A stretch of DNA of 64,000 nt from Thermococcaceae archaeon (lineage in GTDB: Archaea; Methanobacteriota_B; Thermococci; Thermococcales; Thermococcaceae), in NCBI GenBank assembly GCA_030156945.1, contig JASGLT010000003.1, positions 62,001 through 126,000 of the forward strand, written 5' to 3'. Shown here piece after piece: positions 1 to 7,956 of the stretch (position 1 is the first letter of the stretch; each line of letters begins with the position of its first letter). A program made the translations under genes and the position numbers. The notes beneath the pieces are model-generated. The model was not told where the DNA came from, made no database searches, and saw only the letters and a list, made by a program, of their open reading frames with translations.

Positions 1-157
1 TCTCTATAGCCCCCCTCCGGTGTAGGTAGGCAAGGGTCTCTTTGGTAGTCCTGTCAAAGACCTCATTGGCTATCTTATAGAGCTCACTGTCCTTTTCTCG
101 CCTCTCCCTCAGGCCGAGCAGGGTCTCAATTTCCCTCTCAAGGGCATAATCACGCAT
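1..157 (-). CDS. rio1: Rio1-type atypical protein kinase, N-terminal part
   Basis: The gene starts at an ATG at 157 and runs off the left edge, so only about 52 N-terminal residues are visible. They read as a charged helical segment followed by TLAYLHRRGAI, which resembles the N-terminal winged-helix start of archaeal Rio1 kinases just before the kinase domain. Rio1 acts in late 40S/30S ribosome maturation in eukaryotes and archaea. It lies 21 bp downstream of aIF1A on the same strand, the usual Thermococcales order, which supports the call. The kinase catalytic residues are outside the window. Confidence 0.7.
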   Translation of the reverse strand, partial: MRDYALEREIETLLGLRERREKDSELYKIANEVFDRTTKETLAYLHRRGAIE

Positions 158-178
158 ACGAACCACTCTTAAATGCCT

Positions 179-529
179 TCAAAGCAGCATGTCTGCCCCG
201 CTGAGGAATTCCTGACTGATCTTCCCCTTTCTCAGGAGCCAGTCTACCTGGGTGCGGGTGTATCTGTACACTATATCTCCCCTCTCGTCGCTCTGAACCT
301 CCCAGGGCTGTACTATAACAACGTCCCCAACCCTCATCCACATTCTCCTTCTGAGCTTGCCCGGAATCCTGCATCTCCTGACCTTTCCGTCCGAACAGCG
401 AACGTCCATCCATCCCGAGCCGAGGGCCTGTTCTATGACTCCGAATAGCTGTCCGGGCTTCGGAAGAGGAACGCGAATAATCTCCTCACCTTCACCATTT
501 CTATTTTGACCTTTTCTCCTGTCCGCCAT
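179..529 (-). CDS. eif1A: Translation initiation factor aIF1A
   Basis: 116-residue aIF1A, an OB-fold factor that binds the A site of the small ribosomal subunit during initiation. The core [22 protein letters not shown] followed by [19 protein letters not shown] is characteristic of the family. A longer in-frame ORF exists, but the ATG at 529 is preceded by an AGGTGAT ribosome-binding site and the family starts with a short basic leader (MADRRKGQ). A TATA-like GCTTATAAG sits at about 562-571, giving a short leader. It is co-directional with rio1. Confidence 0.95.
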   Translation of the reverse strand: MADRRKGQNRNGEGEEIIRVPLPKPGQLFGVIEQALGSGWMDVRCSDGKVRRCRIPGKLRRRMWMRVGDVVIVQPWEVQSDERGDIVYRYTRTQVDWLLRKGKISQEFLSGADMLL

Positions 530-705
530 AATTATCACCTCCCCGAAGTAGTTAGGGGGGCTTATAAGCTTGTCCCTGCAAAAATTCTCCAACTCCCCTA
601 CTCATAAAGCTTTTAAAAATTTTTGCAAATCCAGTACACAAATATGTCCCATAACTGCCCATCAAAGTTTAAAAGAGAACGAAGAATGATTTTTGGTGCG
701 AGGAG

Positions 706-1497
706 ATGAAGGCAATAAAGGCGAGGAATCTGAGCATAACCTACAACGGAAAGCCGGCTTTAACGGACGTGAGCTTTGAACTCGATGAGGGGAGAACTCT
801 CCTGCTCTTAGGACCAAACGGGGCAGGAAAAACAACGCTCCTGAGAACCATTGCCTGTTTTCACCGTGAGTACACTGGAGAACTGAGCGTATTTTCAAGG
901 GAGCCCTGCAACGCCCGGGAGCTTATAGGATACGTCCCCCAGAGCCACTCCCTCAACGAAAAGGTGCCGCTAACTGCCCTTGAAGTCGTGGCAATGGGCG
1001 GCATCTACAAGAGGGGCTTCGTGCACTTCAAAATACCTCCAGAGATTCTTGAAAAAGCGGAGAGCGCCCTTGAGTTCGTTGGACTTGGGGGAGTAGGAAA
1101 CAGACTCTTCCGCGAGCTGTCCGGCGGCCAGAAGCAGAGGGTCTTGCTGGCGAGGGCCCTCATGAGCGACCCGAGACTCCTACTGCTCGACGAGCCGCTG
1201 GCAGCCCTTGACCCAAGTGCGAGAGCGGAAGTCACGAACGTCCTCGACAGGATAAAAAAGGAGAAGGGAGTGACAATGGTGATAACAACTCACGACATAA
1301 ACCCCCTGCTTGAAATAGGGGACCTGGTAATGCTGATAAACAAGAGGCTGATAGCCTTCGGAAGACCAGAGGAGGTTCTCGTTGACGAGGTTATCAAATC
1401 CGTTTACGGCCCCATGGCGAGGGTCATCCCAGCCGGGGGGAAGATATACTGCATAACCGGTGACTTCCACATTCACAGTGGAGGTGGAGAGAGATGA
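706..1497 (+). CDS. Metal ABC transporter ATPase (ZnuC/MntB type)
   Basis: 263-residue ABC ATPase with Walker A GPNGAGKTT at residues 36-44, signature LSGGQ at 138-142 and Walker B LLLLDEP at about 158-164. It is followed, with a 4-bp ATGA overlap, by an eight-span permease of the zinc/manganese/iron chelate class, which sets the substrate class. No substrate-binding protein gene is adjacent, so this importer must use one encoded elsewhere. A TATA-like GTTTAAAAG at about 667-676 lies upstream, and the ATG at 706 has a GGAG ribosome-binding site. The exact metal cannot be told from the sequence. Confidence 0.88.
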   Translation: MKAIKARNLSITYNGKPALTDVSFELDEGRTLLLLGPNGAGKTTLLRTIACFHREYTGELSVFSREPCNARELIGYVPQSHSLNEKVPLTALEVVAMGGIYKRGFVHFKIPPEILEKAESALEFVGLGGVGNRLFRELSGGQKQRVLLARALMSDPRLLLLDEPLAALDPSARAEVTNVLDRIKKEKGVTMVITTHDINPLLEIGDLVMLINKRLIAFGRPEEVLVDEVIKSVYGPMARVIPAGGKIYCITGDFHIHSGGGER

Positions 1498-2315
1498 TAC
1501 CGGAGTTCATCCTCCGTGCAATCCTCGCGAGCATAATGGTGAGCGTCCTCTTGGGCCTCCTAAGCCCGATAATAAACACGAAGGGTCTGGCCTTCCTAAC
1601 GCACGCCCTATTCCATACACTCCTTTTTGGGGCCGTTTTGGGGATGATACTCGCACTAATCCTCAACAGCTACGGGGTGGTTCTCCTCGTGGCTCTCATA
1701 GTCACTATTCTCCTCCTCATACTCATAGCCCACCTGGAAAAGCTTGGATTCACTTCCGATTCTGCAGTGGGGATAATCTCGAGCTTTGTAGCAGGCCTCA
1801 CAGTCCTCGGTTTTGGAATCCTCTACAAAGTAATGGCAACCAGACCCTATTTTCCGCTCACCCAAAACATAGTCTCATACTTAACGGGCGACATATTCCT
1901 CCTCACCCTCGATGACCTCACAGTTCTAACTATAGGAGGGACGACAGCGTTCTTCGCCCTTCTGCTTCTCTACAGGGACTTTCTGTACCTCAGCTTCGAC
2001 CCCGAGGGGATGGAAAGCTACGGAGGAAACACAAGGGGATATCTAACTATCCTATACGTGCTGGTGGGGGTCATGGGGGCCCTAATAGTCCAGACTGTGG
2101 GGCTGATTACCCTGCAGGTCGTGGCGGTGCTTCCAGGAGCCATCGCAATCATGGTAAGCTCAGACCTTAGAAAGGTCCTCGCAGTAAGCCTTTTTCTAAC
2201 GATAACCGTTCAGCTATCATCCGTCGTTCTCGCCTATTTCACGGGCATACCCCCGAGCGGAATAGCCACAATACTCCTGGGAACCGTTTACGGCGCCCTG
2301 CTTTTCAGGAGGTGA
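1494..2315 (+). CDS. Metal ABC transporter permease (ZnuB-like, ABC-3 family)
   Basis: 273-residue polytopic membrane protein with about eight hydrophobic segments, typical of the ABC-3 family (ZnuB, MntC, TroC). The motif region GLITLQVVAVLPGAIAIM near residue 205 is the conserved cytoplasmic-loop area of this family. Its start codon overlaps the stop of the ATPase gene, so the two are translationally coupled. The following rnhB gene begins 5 bp downstream and may be co-transcribed. Confidence 0.87.
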   Translation: MIPEFILRAILASIMVSVLLGLLSPIINTKGLAFLTHALFHTLLFGAVLGMILALILNSYGVVLLVALIVTILLLILIAHLEKLGFTSDSAVGIISSFVAGLTVLGFGILYKVMATRPYFPLTQNIVSYLTGDIFLLTLDDLTVLTIGGTTAFFALLLLYRDFLYLSFDPEGMESYGGNTRGYLTILYVLVGVMGALIVQTVGLITLQVVAVLPGAIAIMVSSDLRKVLAVSLFLTITVQLSSVVLAYFTGIPPSGIATILLGTVYGALLFRR

Positions 2316-2319
2316 GCCG

Positions 2320-3039
2320 ATGAAGATAGCCGGGATCGACGAGGCCGGGAGAGGACCAGTTATCGGACCAATGGTGATAGCCGCTGTGGTCGTTGACGAA
2401 GCCAACCTGAAAAAACTGGAAGAGCTCAGGGTTAGAGACTCAAAAAAGCTGACCCCAAAGAGAAGAGAACGTCTCTTTAATGAGATAATTGGCATTTTAG
2501 ATGATTATGTAATTCTGGAATTATCGCCTGATGAGATAGGGTCGAGGGAAGGCACGCTGAACGAATTCGAAGTAGAAAACTTTGCAAAGGCCCTAAACTC
2601 TCTGAAGATTAAACCTGACGTCGTTTATGCTGACGCTGCGGACGTTGACGAGGAGAGATTTGCCCAGGAATTATCATCGAGGCTGAATTTCAAGACAGAG
2701 GTAATTGCAAAGCATAGGGCGGACGACATATTTCCCGTGGTCTCTGCAGCGTCCATTCTGGCCAAGGTCTCAAGGGATGCCGCGATTGAGAAGCTGAAAG
2801 AGGAGTACGGGGAGATAGGAAGCGGGTATCCCAGCGACCCAAGAACGAGGGAGTTTTTGGAGAGCTACTATCGCAAACACGGGATATTCCCTCCGATAGT
2901 CAGAAGGGGGTGGAAAACTCTAAAGAAGATAGAAGAAAAGCTCAAAGGAACTCCCAGACAGCAGAACCTGGAGGCGTTTTTGAATACTTCTCGGGGAAAA
3001 CTGAATAGGTTTAAAAACGGGGGCAATGAGGGAAGTTGA
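2320..3039 (+). CDS. rnhB: Ribonuclease HII
   Basis: 239-residue RNase HII that incises RNA in RNA-DNA hybrids. Active-site residues can be placed at D7 and E8 (GIDEAGRGPVIGP), D105 (YAD) and D135 (KHRADD). The C-terminal tail carries QQNLEAFL at 214-221, which fits the PCNA-interacting peptide pattern Qxxhxx-aromatic-hydrophobic. The length is slightly above the usual 220-230 residues because of this tail. The start at 2320 lies next to GGAGGTGAG and is 5 bp after the permease stop. Confidence 0.96.
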   Translation: MKIAGIDEAGRGPVIGPMVIAAVVVDEANLKKLEELRVRDSKKLTPKRRERLFNEIIGILDDYVILELSPDEIGSREGTLNEFEVENFAKALNSLKIKPDVVYADAADVDEERFAQELSSRLNFKTEVIAKHRADDIFPVVSAASILAKVSRDAAIEKLKEEYGEIGSGYPSDPRTREFLESYYRKHGIFPPIVRRGWKTLKKIEEKLKGTPRQQNLEAFLNTSRGKLNRFKNGGNEGS

Positions 3040-3053
3040 GCGGGTGATTGAAA

Positions 3054-3860
3054 ATGAGAATGGTCGAAACTCAAGAGGAGAGGCCAGAGATAATGGAGAG
3101 ACTTCACAGGGTTGGGATAACCAACCTCCGGACTGTCGCCAAGATAAACTGGAAAGGGAGAGAGTACACCTTCCTGCCCGTGATAGAGGTCACGATAGAC
3201 GTGCCGGCGGAGAAGAAGGGCATTCATATGAGCAGACTCGTCGAGAGCATAACGGAAGCCATGAGTGAGGCCGTTGAGGAGGAAGTGGCAAAGGTTCACA
3301 GCTCCCTCGAGGAGCTTGGAAAGTGCGTCATAGAGAGGCTCGAAGGGAAGCATCCTCACAGACGTGCCGAGGTGTGGATAAAGACCCACCTCATCATTCC
3401 GAGGACAACCCCCGCAAGCGGAAGAACGAGTTACGAGCCCTACGATGTCGAAGTGGGGGTTATCAAGCACGAGGAAGGCTCTTTCGAGAAGGTTCTTCGG
3501 GTCAGGGTGATAGGAAACACTGCCTGCCCCCACGCTATGGCAAACAACAACGGCAAAACCCACATCCAGAGGGCTATCGGTGAGCTGGAGATAAGGGCTG
3601 GCTTTGATGAAGAGATTCCGCTTGAAGAGATGATAGAGGTCGTCGAAAGCTCTTTCAGTCATCCAACCTATACGCTCCTAAAAACGGTGGACGAGAACGC
3701 AGTCGTGCAGGGAATGTACAGGAATCCAAAGTTCGTCGAGGATGTGGCGAGGGAAATCTTTGCCAAGGCAAAGGAGCGCTTTAACGGGAAGATTCACGTG
3801 AGGGTCGTCAGCAATGAAAGCATCCACAAGCATGATGTGATAGCGGAGACGTGGAATTAG
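3054..3860 (+). CDS. mptA: GTP cyclohydrolase MptA (type IB/IV)
   Basis: 268-residue archaeal GTP cyclohydrolase of the FolE2/MptA family, converting GTP to a 7,8-dihydroneopterin cyclic phosphate, the first pterin intermediate. Family-typical stretches are [13 protein letters not shown] near the N-terminus, [23 protein letters not shown], and [13 protein letters not shown] with the metal-site cysteine and histidine. ATG 3054 was chosen over TTG 3048 because GGTGAT then stands at the right distance. It is 15 bp after rnhB. In Thermococcales the product feeds folate-like pterins and archaeosine synthesis; which one dominates cannot be told here. Confidence 0.93.
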   Translation: MRMVETQEERPEIMERLHRVGITNLRTVAKINWKGREYTFLPVIEVTIDVPAEKKGIHMSRLVESITEAMSEAVEEEVAKVHSSLEELGKCVIERLEGKHPHRRAEVWIKTHLIIPRTTPASGRTSYEPYDVEVGVIKHEEGSFEKVLRVRVIGNTACPHAMANNNGKTHIQRAIGELEIRAGFDEEIPLEEMIEVVESSFSHPTYTLLKTVDENAVVQGMYRNPKFVEDVAREIFAKAKERFNGKIHVRVVSNESIHKHDVIAETWN

Positions 3861-3895
3861 AGGACCAGTTTGCATTTTTAATTTCCTCCTTGTGG

Positions 3896-3945
3896 GGGGC
3901 TGCTCTCGAAACAGAGAGCGGACTAGGTTTTATGGAGAAAGCCCC
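3896..3945 (+). other. Foldable element, two nested stems (possible small RNA or processed 3' end)
   Basis: GGGGCT at 3896-3901 can pair with AGCCCC at 3940-3945, enclosing a perfect hairpin GCTCTC-GAAACA-GAGAGC at 3902-3919. No box C/D or ANA motif was found at the expected positions, and there is no T-run directly after it, so neither a guide RNA nor a simple terminator is assured. The strand is a guess. Confidence 0.35.
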
Positions 3946-4133
3946 GCATGTAGATGAAGAGGTGTGTTTCTATGTTATTCGTGTTTCAATCTCCTGTAGA
4001 TGCTGTACCAATTCGTCACAGGCATGATGTCAAACTGAACAATTTTAACGTTTAGCTATTTCTATAACTTGATTATGTAATTTTACAAATGCAGCCTTAT
4101 TTTTGAAGGATATTTTGTCCACTCATGGATGTG

Positions 4134-4169
4134 TCGAATTTCTCCCGTGAACTTTTTATTCTAATTCGA
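4134..4169. promoter_or_regulatory. Inverted repeat upstream of the exporter operon TATA box
   Basis: TCGAATT at 4134-4140 and its exact complement AATTCGA at 4163-4169 flank a 22-nt spacer, just upstream of the TATA-like CTTAAATAG at 4177-4185. The position suits a regulator site for the operon beginning at 4254. The arms are short and AT-rich, so chance is possible. Confidence 0.35.
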
Positions 4170-4227
4170 AGTAATTCTTAAATAGTAGTTTGTGTCCACA
4201 TTAATCACCCGGAATGGCGTATCAATC

Positions 4228-4250
4228 GCCCCTCGGGCAGGAGGGTCGGC
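4228..4250 (+). repeat. Leader hairpin plus 16-bp direct repeat, left copy
   Basis: In the predicted leader of the secreted-protein gene, GCCC-CTC-GGGC (4228-4238) can form a small hairpin and is followed by AGGAGGGTCGGC. GGGCAGGAGGGTCGGC at 4235-4250 is repeated exactly at 8667-8682, where it again follows a GCCCC/GGGGC hairpin. The GGAGG within it also serves as ribosome-binding site for the ATG at 4254, at somewhat long spacing. Confidence 0.6.
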
Positions 4251-4253
4251 GCC

Positions 4254-4592
4254 ATGAAGAAGCTGGTTGCCGTCTTGTTCGGTCTCTTGGTAGTGGCGGC
4301 AGGGTTCGCGGCAGCAACTCAGTGGAGAGTTACCTCAGTGCGTGACTCCACGAGTGGAAAATACGGGTGGGCCTATGCAGAAGTCGGGGTCAAGTATGAT
4401 GTCCAGCATCCATACACCAACTACGAGATAACCTACAGGTATGGAGATGGTGACCTGATTAACAAGCTTGATCCATACTCTTATGGTGTCTACAAGTATC
4501 CAGACAGCACGGGAATCACCGTGAAGACAGTAGTCCTTGCTCCAGATGCCCCAGAGACCGTAGTGGCGTCTGCCCACTGGCCAGCACATTGA
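4254..4592 (+). CDS. Small secreted Tyr-rich protein of unknown function
   Basis: 112 residues. A clear Sec signal peptide (KK, then a hydrophobic core, then AAGFAAA) gives a predicted mature protein of about 91 residues beginning TQWRV. The mature part has no cysteine, about eleven tyrosines and a repeated aromatic beta-strand pattern (KYGWAYAEVGVKYD, YTNYEITYRYGDGD). I do not recognise the family with confidence. There is a faint resemblance in size, export signal and tyrosine/tryptophan-rich strands to lactococcin-972-type bacteriocins, which are also linked to ABC exporters, but this is speculation. It has its own TATA box and folded leader and precedes the exporter genes on the same strand. 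Confidence 0.75.
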   Translation: MKKLVAVLFGLLVVAAGFAAATQWRVTSVRDSTSGKYGWAYAEVGVKYDVQHPYTNYEITYRYGDGDLINKLDPYSYGVYKYPDSTGITVKTVVLAPDAPETVVASAHWPAH

Positions 4593-4636
4593 GAGTGCCG
4601 TCCTCTTTTTCTTTATGAACTATTGGAGGTGATGTC

Positions 4637-5668
4637 TTGAAGGGCAAAAACCTGAAATTACTTTTCATTCTTTTGATTGTACTAATTGGTTCATATCCAG
4701 TTGAAGCCACGCCATACTGGGTCAAACCGGGAGTTTATGTTAAGTACGCCGCATTAAGACACGAAAAAATTGCTCAAAAGTACAAATCAGGGGACGTGTT
4801 CCTCTCAACGGGTGATGTTATTCTTGAGACCAATGGAACTTATATCCAGATGTCTGCTCGGGGAGACACATATTTGACATTCACAATCATGGGCGATGAA
4901 GGAGACTACCTGCTCATGAATCTGAGTTTGGAAATGTTTAACGTAACAATAAAGCAGTTTGGAGACAAGACGGTTATATTATGGCCAAAATCTGATCTGA
5001 TCTCAAAGAAGAATCTTAACAACGAGACGTTATTCAACGTCACAGAGGCAAGATACTCGTGCACTTACAAGATTAGAAAGGAGGACGGCATGGTCTTTGA
5101 CACCACAGGCACAAACTACGGCCACACAATCCTCTGGGATGATCTAGGCAATGCCCCTATAATGGTTGATCACCCGTTTCAGCTTGTTGGCTTCGCAGGC
5201 AATTCCGTTTCAAAGGTGGTGAACGTTACTCCTCTGGACGTGACTGTAATCACTAAAACTTCCAATTTCAAGAAGCCAGTGATCTACGTCAGAACCGCGG
5301 GAGGTGGGAGTATACAGACCCCTGTTGGGGAGGTTTCGTTCTCAGGAACCGATGCAATCCTGTATTTCGATGGATCTACCGGCATGTTCGTTACGGGCTT
5401 TTTCCCAACAGCTCCTGACCTCGCGGCATGCAGAATTAAGATGGTATACTTTATGGATCAGTGGGGCATGTACATGAGTGAGAACCACAAAGAGAAAGGA
5501 AAGCTCTACACATATGGAATAGGGTTTTACGATACCAATGCGGAGTTTGGGGTCGCTGAGACGGCACAGTTTTCAAAACCAGAAACAAGCACTAAGTATC
5601 TATACATAGTACCTATAGCCTTTCTTGTGTTACTTGTCGTGTTCGCACTGTGGAGGAATAAGCGATGA
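4637..5668 (+). CDS. Secreted ectodomain protein with C-terminal anchor, paralog A
   Basis: 343 residues of unknown function. An N-terminal signal sequence is followed by PYWVKPGVYVKYAALR, a large extracytoplasmic domain with many NxT/NxS sites, and a C-terminal membrane span followed by RNKR, so the bulk lies outside the cell. The start is TTG at 4637, chosen because GGAGGTGAT stands at ideal spacing. It is clearly paralogous to the next gene: both have PYWVKPGVY near the N-terminus and an NYGHT/DYGHT plus DD.xNP block in the middle. Its stop overlaps the next start (ATGA). Confidence 0.8.
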   Translation: MKGKNLKLLFILLIVLIGSYPVEATPYWVKPGVYVKYAALRHEKIAQKYKSGDVFLSTGDVILETNGTYIQMSARGDTYLTFTIMGDEGDYLLMNLSLEMFNVTIKQFGDKTVILWPKSDLISKKNLNNETLFNVTEARYSCTYKIRKEDGMVFDTTGTNYGHTILWDDLGNAPIMVDHPFQLVGFAGNSVSKVVNVTPLDVTVITKTSNFKKPVIYVRTAGGGSIQTPVGEVSFSGTDAILYFDGSTGMFVTGFFPTAPDLAACRIKMVYFMDQWGMYMSENHKEKGKLYTYGIGFYDTNAEFGVAETAQFSKPETSTKYLYIVPIAFLVLLVVFALWRNKR

Positions 5669-6729
5669 AAGCATTTCCCGGCTTGGTGTTTATAATGTTT
5701 CTTTTTGTTTCTCCTGTATATGCACTACCGTACTGGGTCAAACCGGGAGTTTACATCGAGTACGCGGCCACAAGGTATGAGCCGTACATCCAGTACCGGC
5801 TTTCTCAGGGAGACAGGCCGGAGTGGATTCAAACCTCGCTGATGGTTTACAATTATTCAGGGGTTCTATACATACTGAGGACGTTCAACGACACGATTGT
5901 AGAGTTCCGCCTCAAAAAGGAGGGGGATTACATACGCTCAAACGTACAGGTAACCCTTTACAACGTCAGCATAAGCACGACCCTCCCAAAGGATATATCG
6001 CCACCCGTATTCTGGAACGAGTCAGAGGTAATAGAGACCGAGGTCGAAAACAGCCACTATTTGGGGTTTGAAGACTGGAAATGGTACCGATTCCATGTGA
6101 AGAAAGTTGTCATCAGTGGAGAGTACCTAATCCGCGTGAAGGATTACCATGTCATAAAGGGAAATGTGGACTACGGGCACACGATGCTTTTTGATGACCC
6201 TGCGAACCCGTTAAACAAGGGGGACAGCTTCAGCTTATACCCGATAAGCATAAAGATTCAAGACGCCAGAATTGACAATGAGAGAGTCCTAAAAGGAAGA
6301 TACACCCAGTTCTATCCTCCCACAAAAACCGTAGTGACAGAGGCCTATGCTCTCAACATCACCCAGCCGTTTGGGAAGGGCTACAACATCCTCTCAACTC
6401 TGATGGGGACACTAATATACACCTTCGACGCTTCTGACGGAAAACTCATCACCACTTACAACGATGGACCTGACCTATGGGCAGTCGGCATCTTGGACAC
6501 TCAGTTCACGGACGAATACGGCCAGTATAAGATGGAGGTCGAGCATGAAGAGTCATGCGCCGGTGGCCTCGTCCTTAAATCGTTCAAAATTGCTGGGGAA
6601 AATGCTGAAGAGGAAGTTTCATTCAACAGGCCAAGATCAAAAGCTGCCTATCTCTTTTACACTTCCCTCGCACTGCTGAGCTTAAGCCTCGTGCTAGATA
6701 TCAGGAGGGATGACAAGAGAAGGAGGTGA
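5665..6729 (+). CDS. Secreted ectodomain protein with C-terminal anchor, paralog B
   Basis: 354 residues, paralog of the preceding protein. It has a signal peptide (to about residue 20), then PYWVKPGVYIEYAATRYE, a long extracytoplasmic domain containing DYGHTMLFDDPANP, and a C-terminal hydrophobic span (about 331-350) followed by a basic tail RRDDKRRR. The topology matches paralog A: outside domain, single anchor. Translational coupling on both sides suggests that A and B function with the exporter, for example as peptide receptors, immunity proteins or chaperones. This role is inference from context only. Confidence 0.8.
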   Translation: MKAFPGLVFIMFLFVSPVYALPYWVKPGVYIEYAATRYEPYIQYRLSQGDRPEWIQTSLMVYNYSGVLYILRTFNDTIVEFRLKKEGDYIRSNVQVTLYNVSISTTLPKDISPPVFWNESEVIETEVENSHYLGFEDWKWYRFHVKKVVISGEYLIRVKDYHVIKGNVDYGHTMLFDDPANPLNKGDSFSLYPISIKIQDARIDNERVLKGRYTQFYPPTKTVVTEAYALNITQPFGKGYNILSTLMGTLIYTFDASDGKLITTYNDGPDLWAVGILDTQFTDEYGQYKMEVEHEESCAGGLVLKSFKIAGENAEEEVSFNRPRSKAAYLFYTSLALLSLSLVLDIRRDDKRRR

Positions 6730-6733
6730 TCGA

Positions 6734-7501
6734 ATGGGACGGCTCTACACCCTATTCCGCTGGGAAATGAACGACCTGATAAAAGTCGTTCTGCTGTTTT
6801 TTGGAATAATGCTTGTTGGAATGTCAATGAAACAGGAACTAATGGGGGTTAGCAATTCTATGGGATTCATCTCCGGAACGGATCTACAGCTCTTTGAAGC
6901 TTCCCAGGCCAGGAGAGTATCAACGTCCATTCAAGGCATGCTCAGTCTCGAAGACGTCTGGACCCTCGCAGGTTTTCTGATACTGTTGCTCGGCGCGCTG
7001 ACCTTCCGCTATGACCGTGACAGCGGCGTTGCAAAGTCTGTCTACGCCCTCCCGTACTCTAACGACGAAATATTCGGCATCAAGCTCATCTCGTTGTTAA
7101 TCTACGGGTTCCTGATGCTCCTTCTTCCCTTCGCTTACGTTGCCATAACAACCTACGCCAGCATAGCCGGCTACCTCCCAGAGATAACCTCAAGATTCCT
7201 CAGCGATGCACTGCTCCTCGTTGCTTTCCTCGTGCTCTACCTAATAGCGGCCGCCACTCTGGTTTCCCTTGCCTCTCCAAACGCCTTCCTCGCCTTCATG
7301 GCAGGGTTTGCAGTCATATACGCGCCCAAAATACTCGGAAACTCGAGCATGCCACCAGCGCTCTTCATAAACGCCTTAAACCGCTGTGGAAATACCGACT
7401 TCAATGTGTTCAAGGCCGCCTACCTTGAGTGGGGGATCGTCGTCCCAATAGTGCTCTTCCTCCTCTCGTGGGTTCTCATCAGAAGGAGGGATGTCGTATG
7501 A
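6734..7501 (+). CDS. ABC-2 type transporter permease
   Basis: 255-residue membrane protein with about six hydrophobic spans and the layout of ABC-2 permeases: one N-terminal span, a long external loop, then paired spans (SVYALPYSNDEIFGIKLIS is the typical coupling region). ATG 6734 has a perfect GGAGGTGAT site; the longer frame upstream overlaps paralog B and lacks one. It partners the ATPase at 7953. ABC-2 systems usually export peptides, polysaccharides or lipids. Its stop overlaps the next start. Confidence 0.85.
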   Translation: MGRLYTLFRWEMNDLIKVVLLFFGIMLVGMSMKQELMGVSNSMGFISGTDLQLFEASQARRVSTSIQGMLSLEDVWTLAGFLILLLGALTFRYDRDSGVAKSVYALPYSNDEIFGIKLISLLIYGFLMLLLPFAYVAITTYASIAGYLPEITSRFLSDALLLVAFLVLYLIAAATLVSLASPNAFLAFMAGFAVIYAPKILGNSSMPPALFINALNRCGNTDFNVFKAAYLEWGIVVPIVLFLLSWVLIRRRDVV

Positions 7502-7956
7502 GGTTCTGGGCGGCCCTCCTTGCGGCCATGCTGATGCTCACCGTCGGCTCACTATGGGTCTACAGCTCCTACGAGGACAGGATAGGCTCCGCTGGGCCGG
7601 CCTTCCTCACGACATCAAAGGAGGGAAACCGCACCGACATGAGCCAGGTTACGATCTACACTCCCACGAGTTCGCTTGTAAATGTCTCCTGCAACGGCAA
7701 CGGAATAGTTGAGGTCTACGACATCATCACAGGGAAGCTGGTGGACAGGCACACCGTCTACGGCCATGCGAGGTACCAGATCGTTCTTCCAAGGGAAGGG
7801 GACTACCTGGTCATCAACAACTACACCGACAAGGTTTCATGTTCATTCCGCTTCGTAAAAAACTATCCAACCAAGGAAGTCCAGAACGCCCTCTACGTTA
7901 GCGGATCAATTTTTGCGCTACTCCTTGCCCTTATCATCTGGAGGTGGGGGAAATGA
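7498..7956 (+). CDS. Small double-span membrane protein of the exporter operon
   Basis: 152 residues. There is a hydrophobic segment at the N-terminus (about 2-24), a middle domain rich in beta-type residues with NGNG and two cysteines (SCNGNG and SCSFRF) that could form a disulfide, and a second span near the C-terminus (about 128-148). The middle part is most likely extracytoplasmic. It overlaps both the permease stop (ATGA) and the ATPase start (ATGA), so it is probably an accessory subunit of the transporter. No family recognised. Confidence 0.75.
   Translation: MRFWAALLAAMLMLTVGSLWVYSSYEDRIGSAGPAFLTTSKEGNRTDMSQVTIYTPTSSLVNVSCNGNGIVEVYDIITGKLVDRHTVYGHARYQIVLPREGDYLVINNYTDKVSCSFRFVKNYPTKEVQNALYVSGSIFALLLALIIWRWGK

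Larger units (their letters stand above)
3861..4253. other. Intergenic stretch between mptA and the exporter operon
   Basis: 393 bp without a convincing protein gene. It begins with a T-rich segment (TTTTTAATTT near 3875) that can end mptA transcription. A foldable block follows at 3896-3945, then AT-rich sequence, an inverted repeat (4134-4169), a TATA-like CTTAAATAG at about 4177-4185 and the folded leader of the exporter operon (4228-4250). Short ORFs here have no ribosome-binding site. Confidence 0.6.

Noticed and set aside
3970-4000. Single CRISPR-like repeat (GTGTTTCAATCTCCTG)
   Set aside because: It vaguely recalls the start of Thermococcus CRISPR repeats, but no second copy or regular spacing follows and no cas gene lies nearby.
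4637-6729. Simple recent tandem duplication of the two ectodomain genes
   Set aside because: The two proteins share only short blocks (PYWVKPGVY, YGHT..DD) and differ widely elsewhere, so the duplication is old and both copies are maintained.
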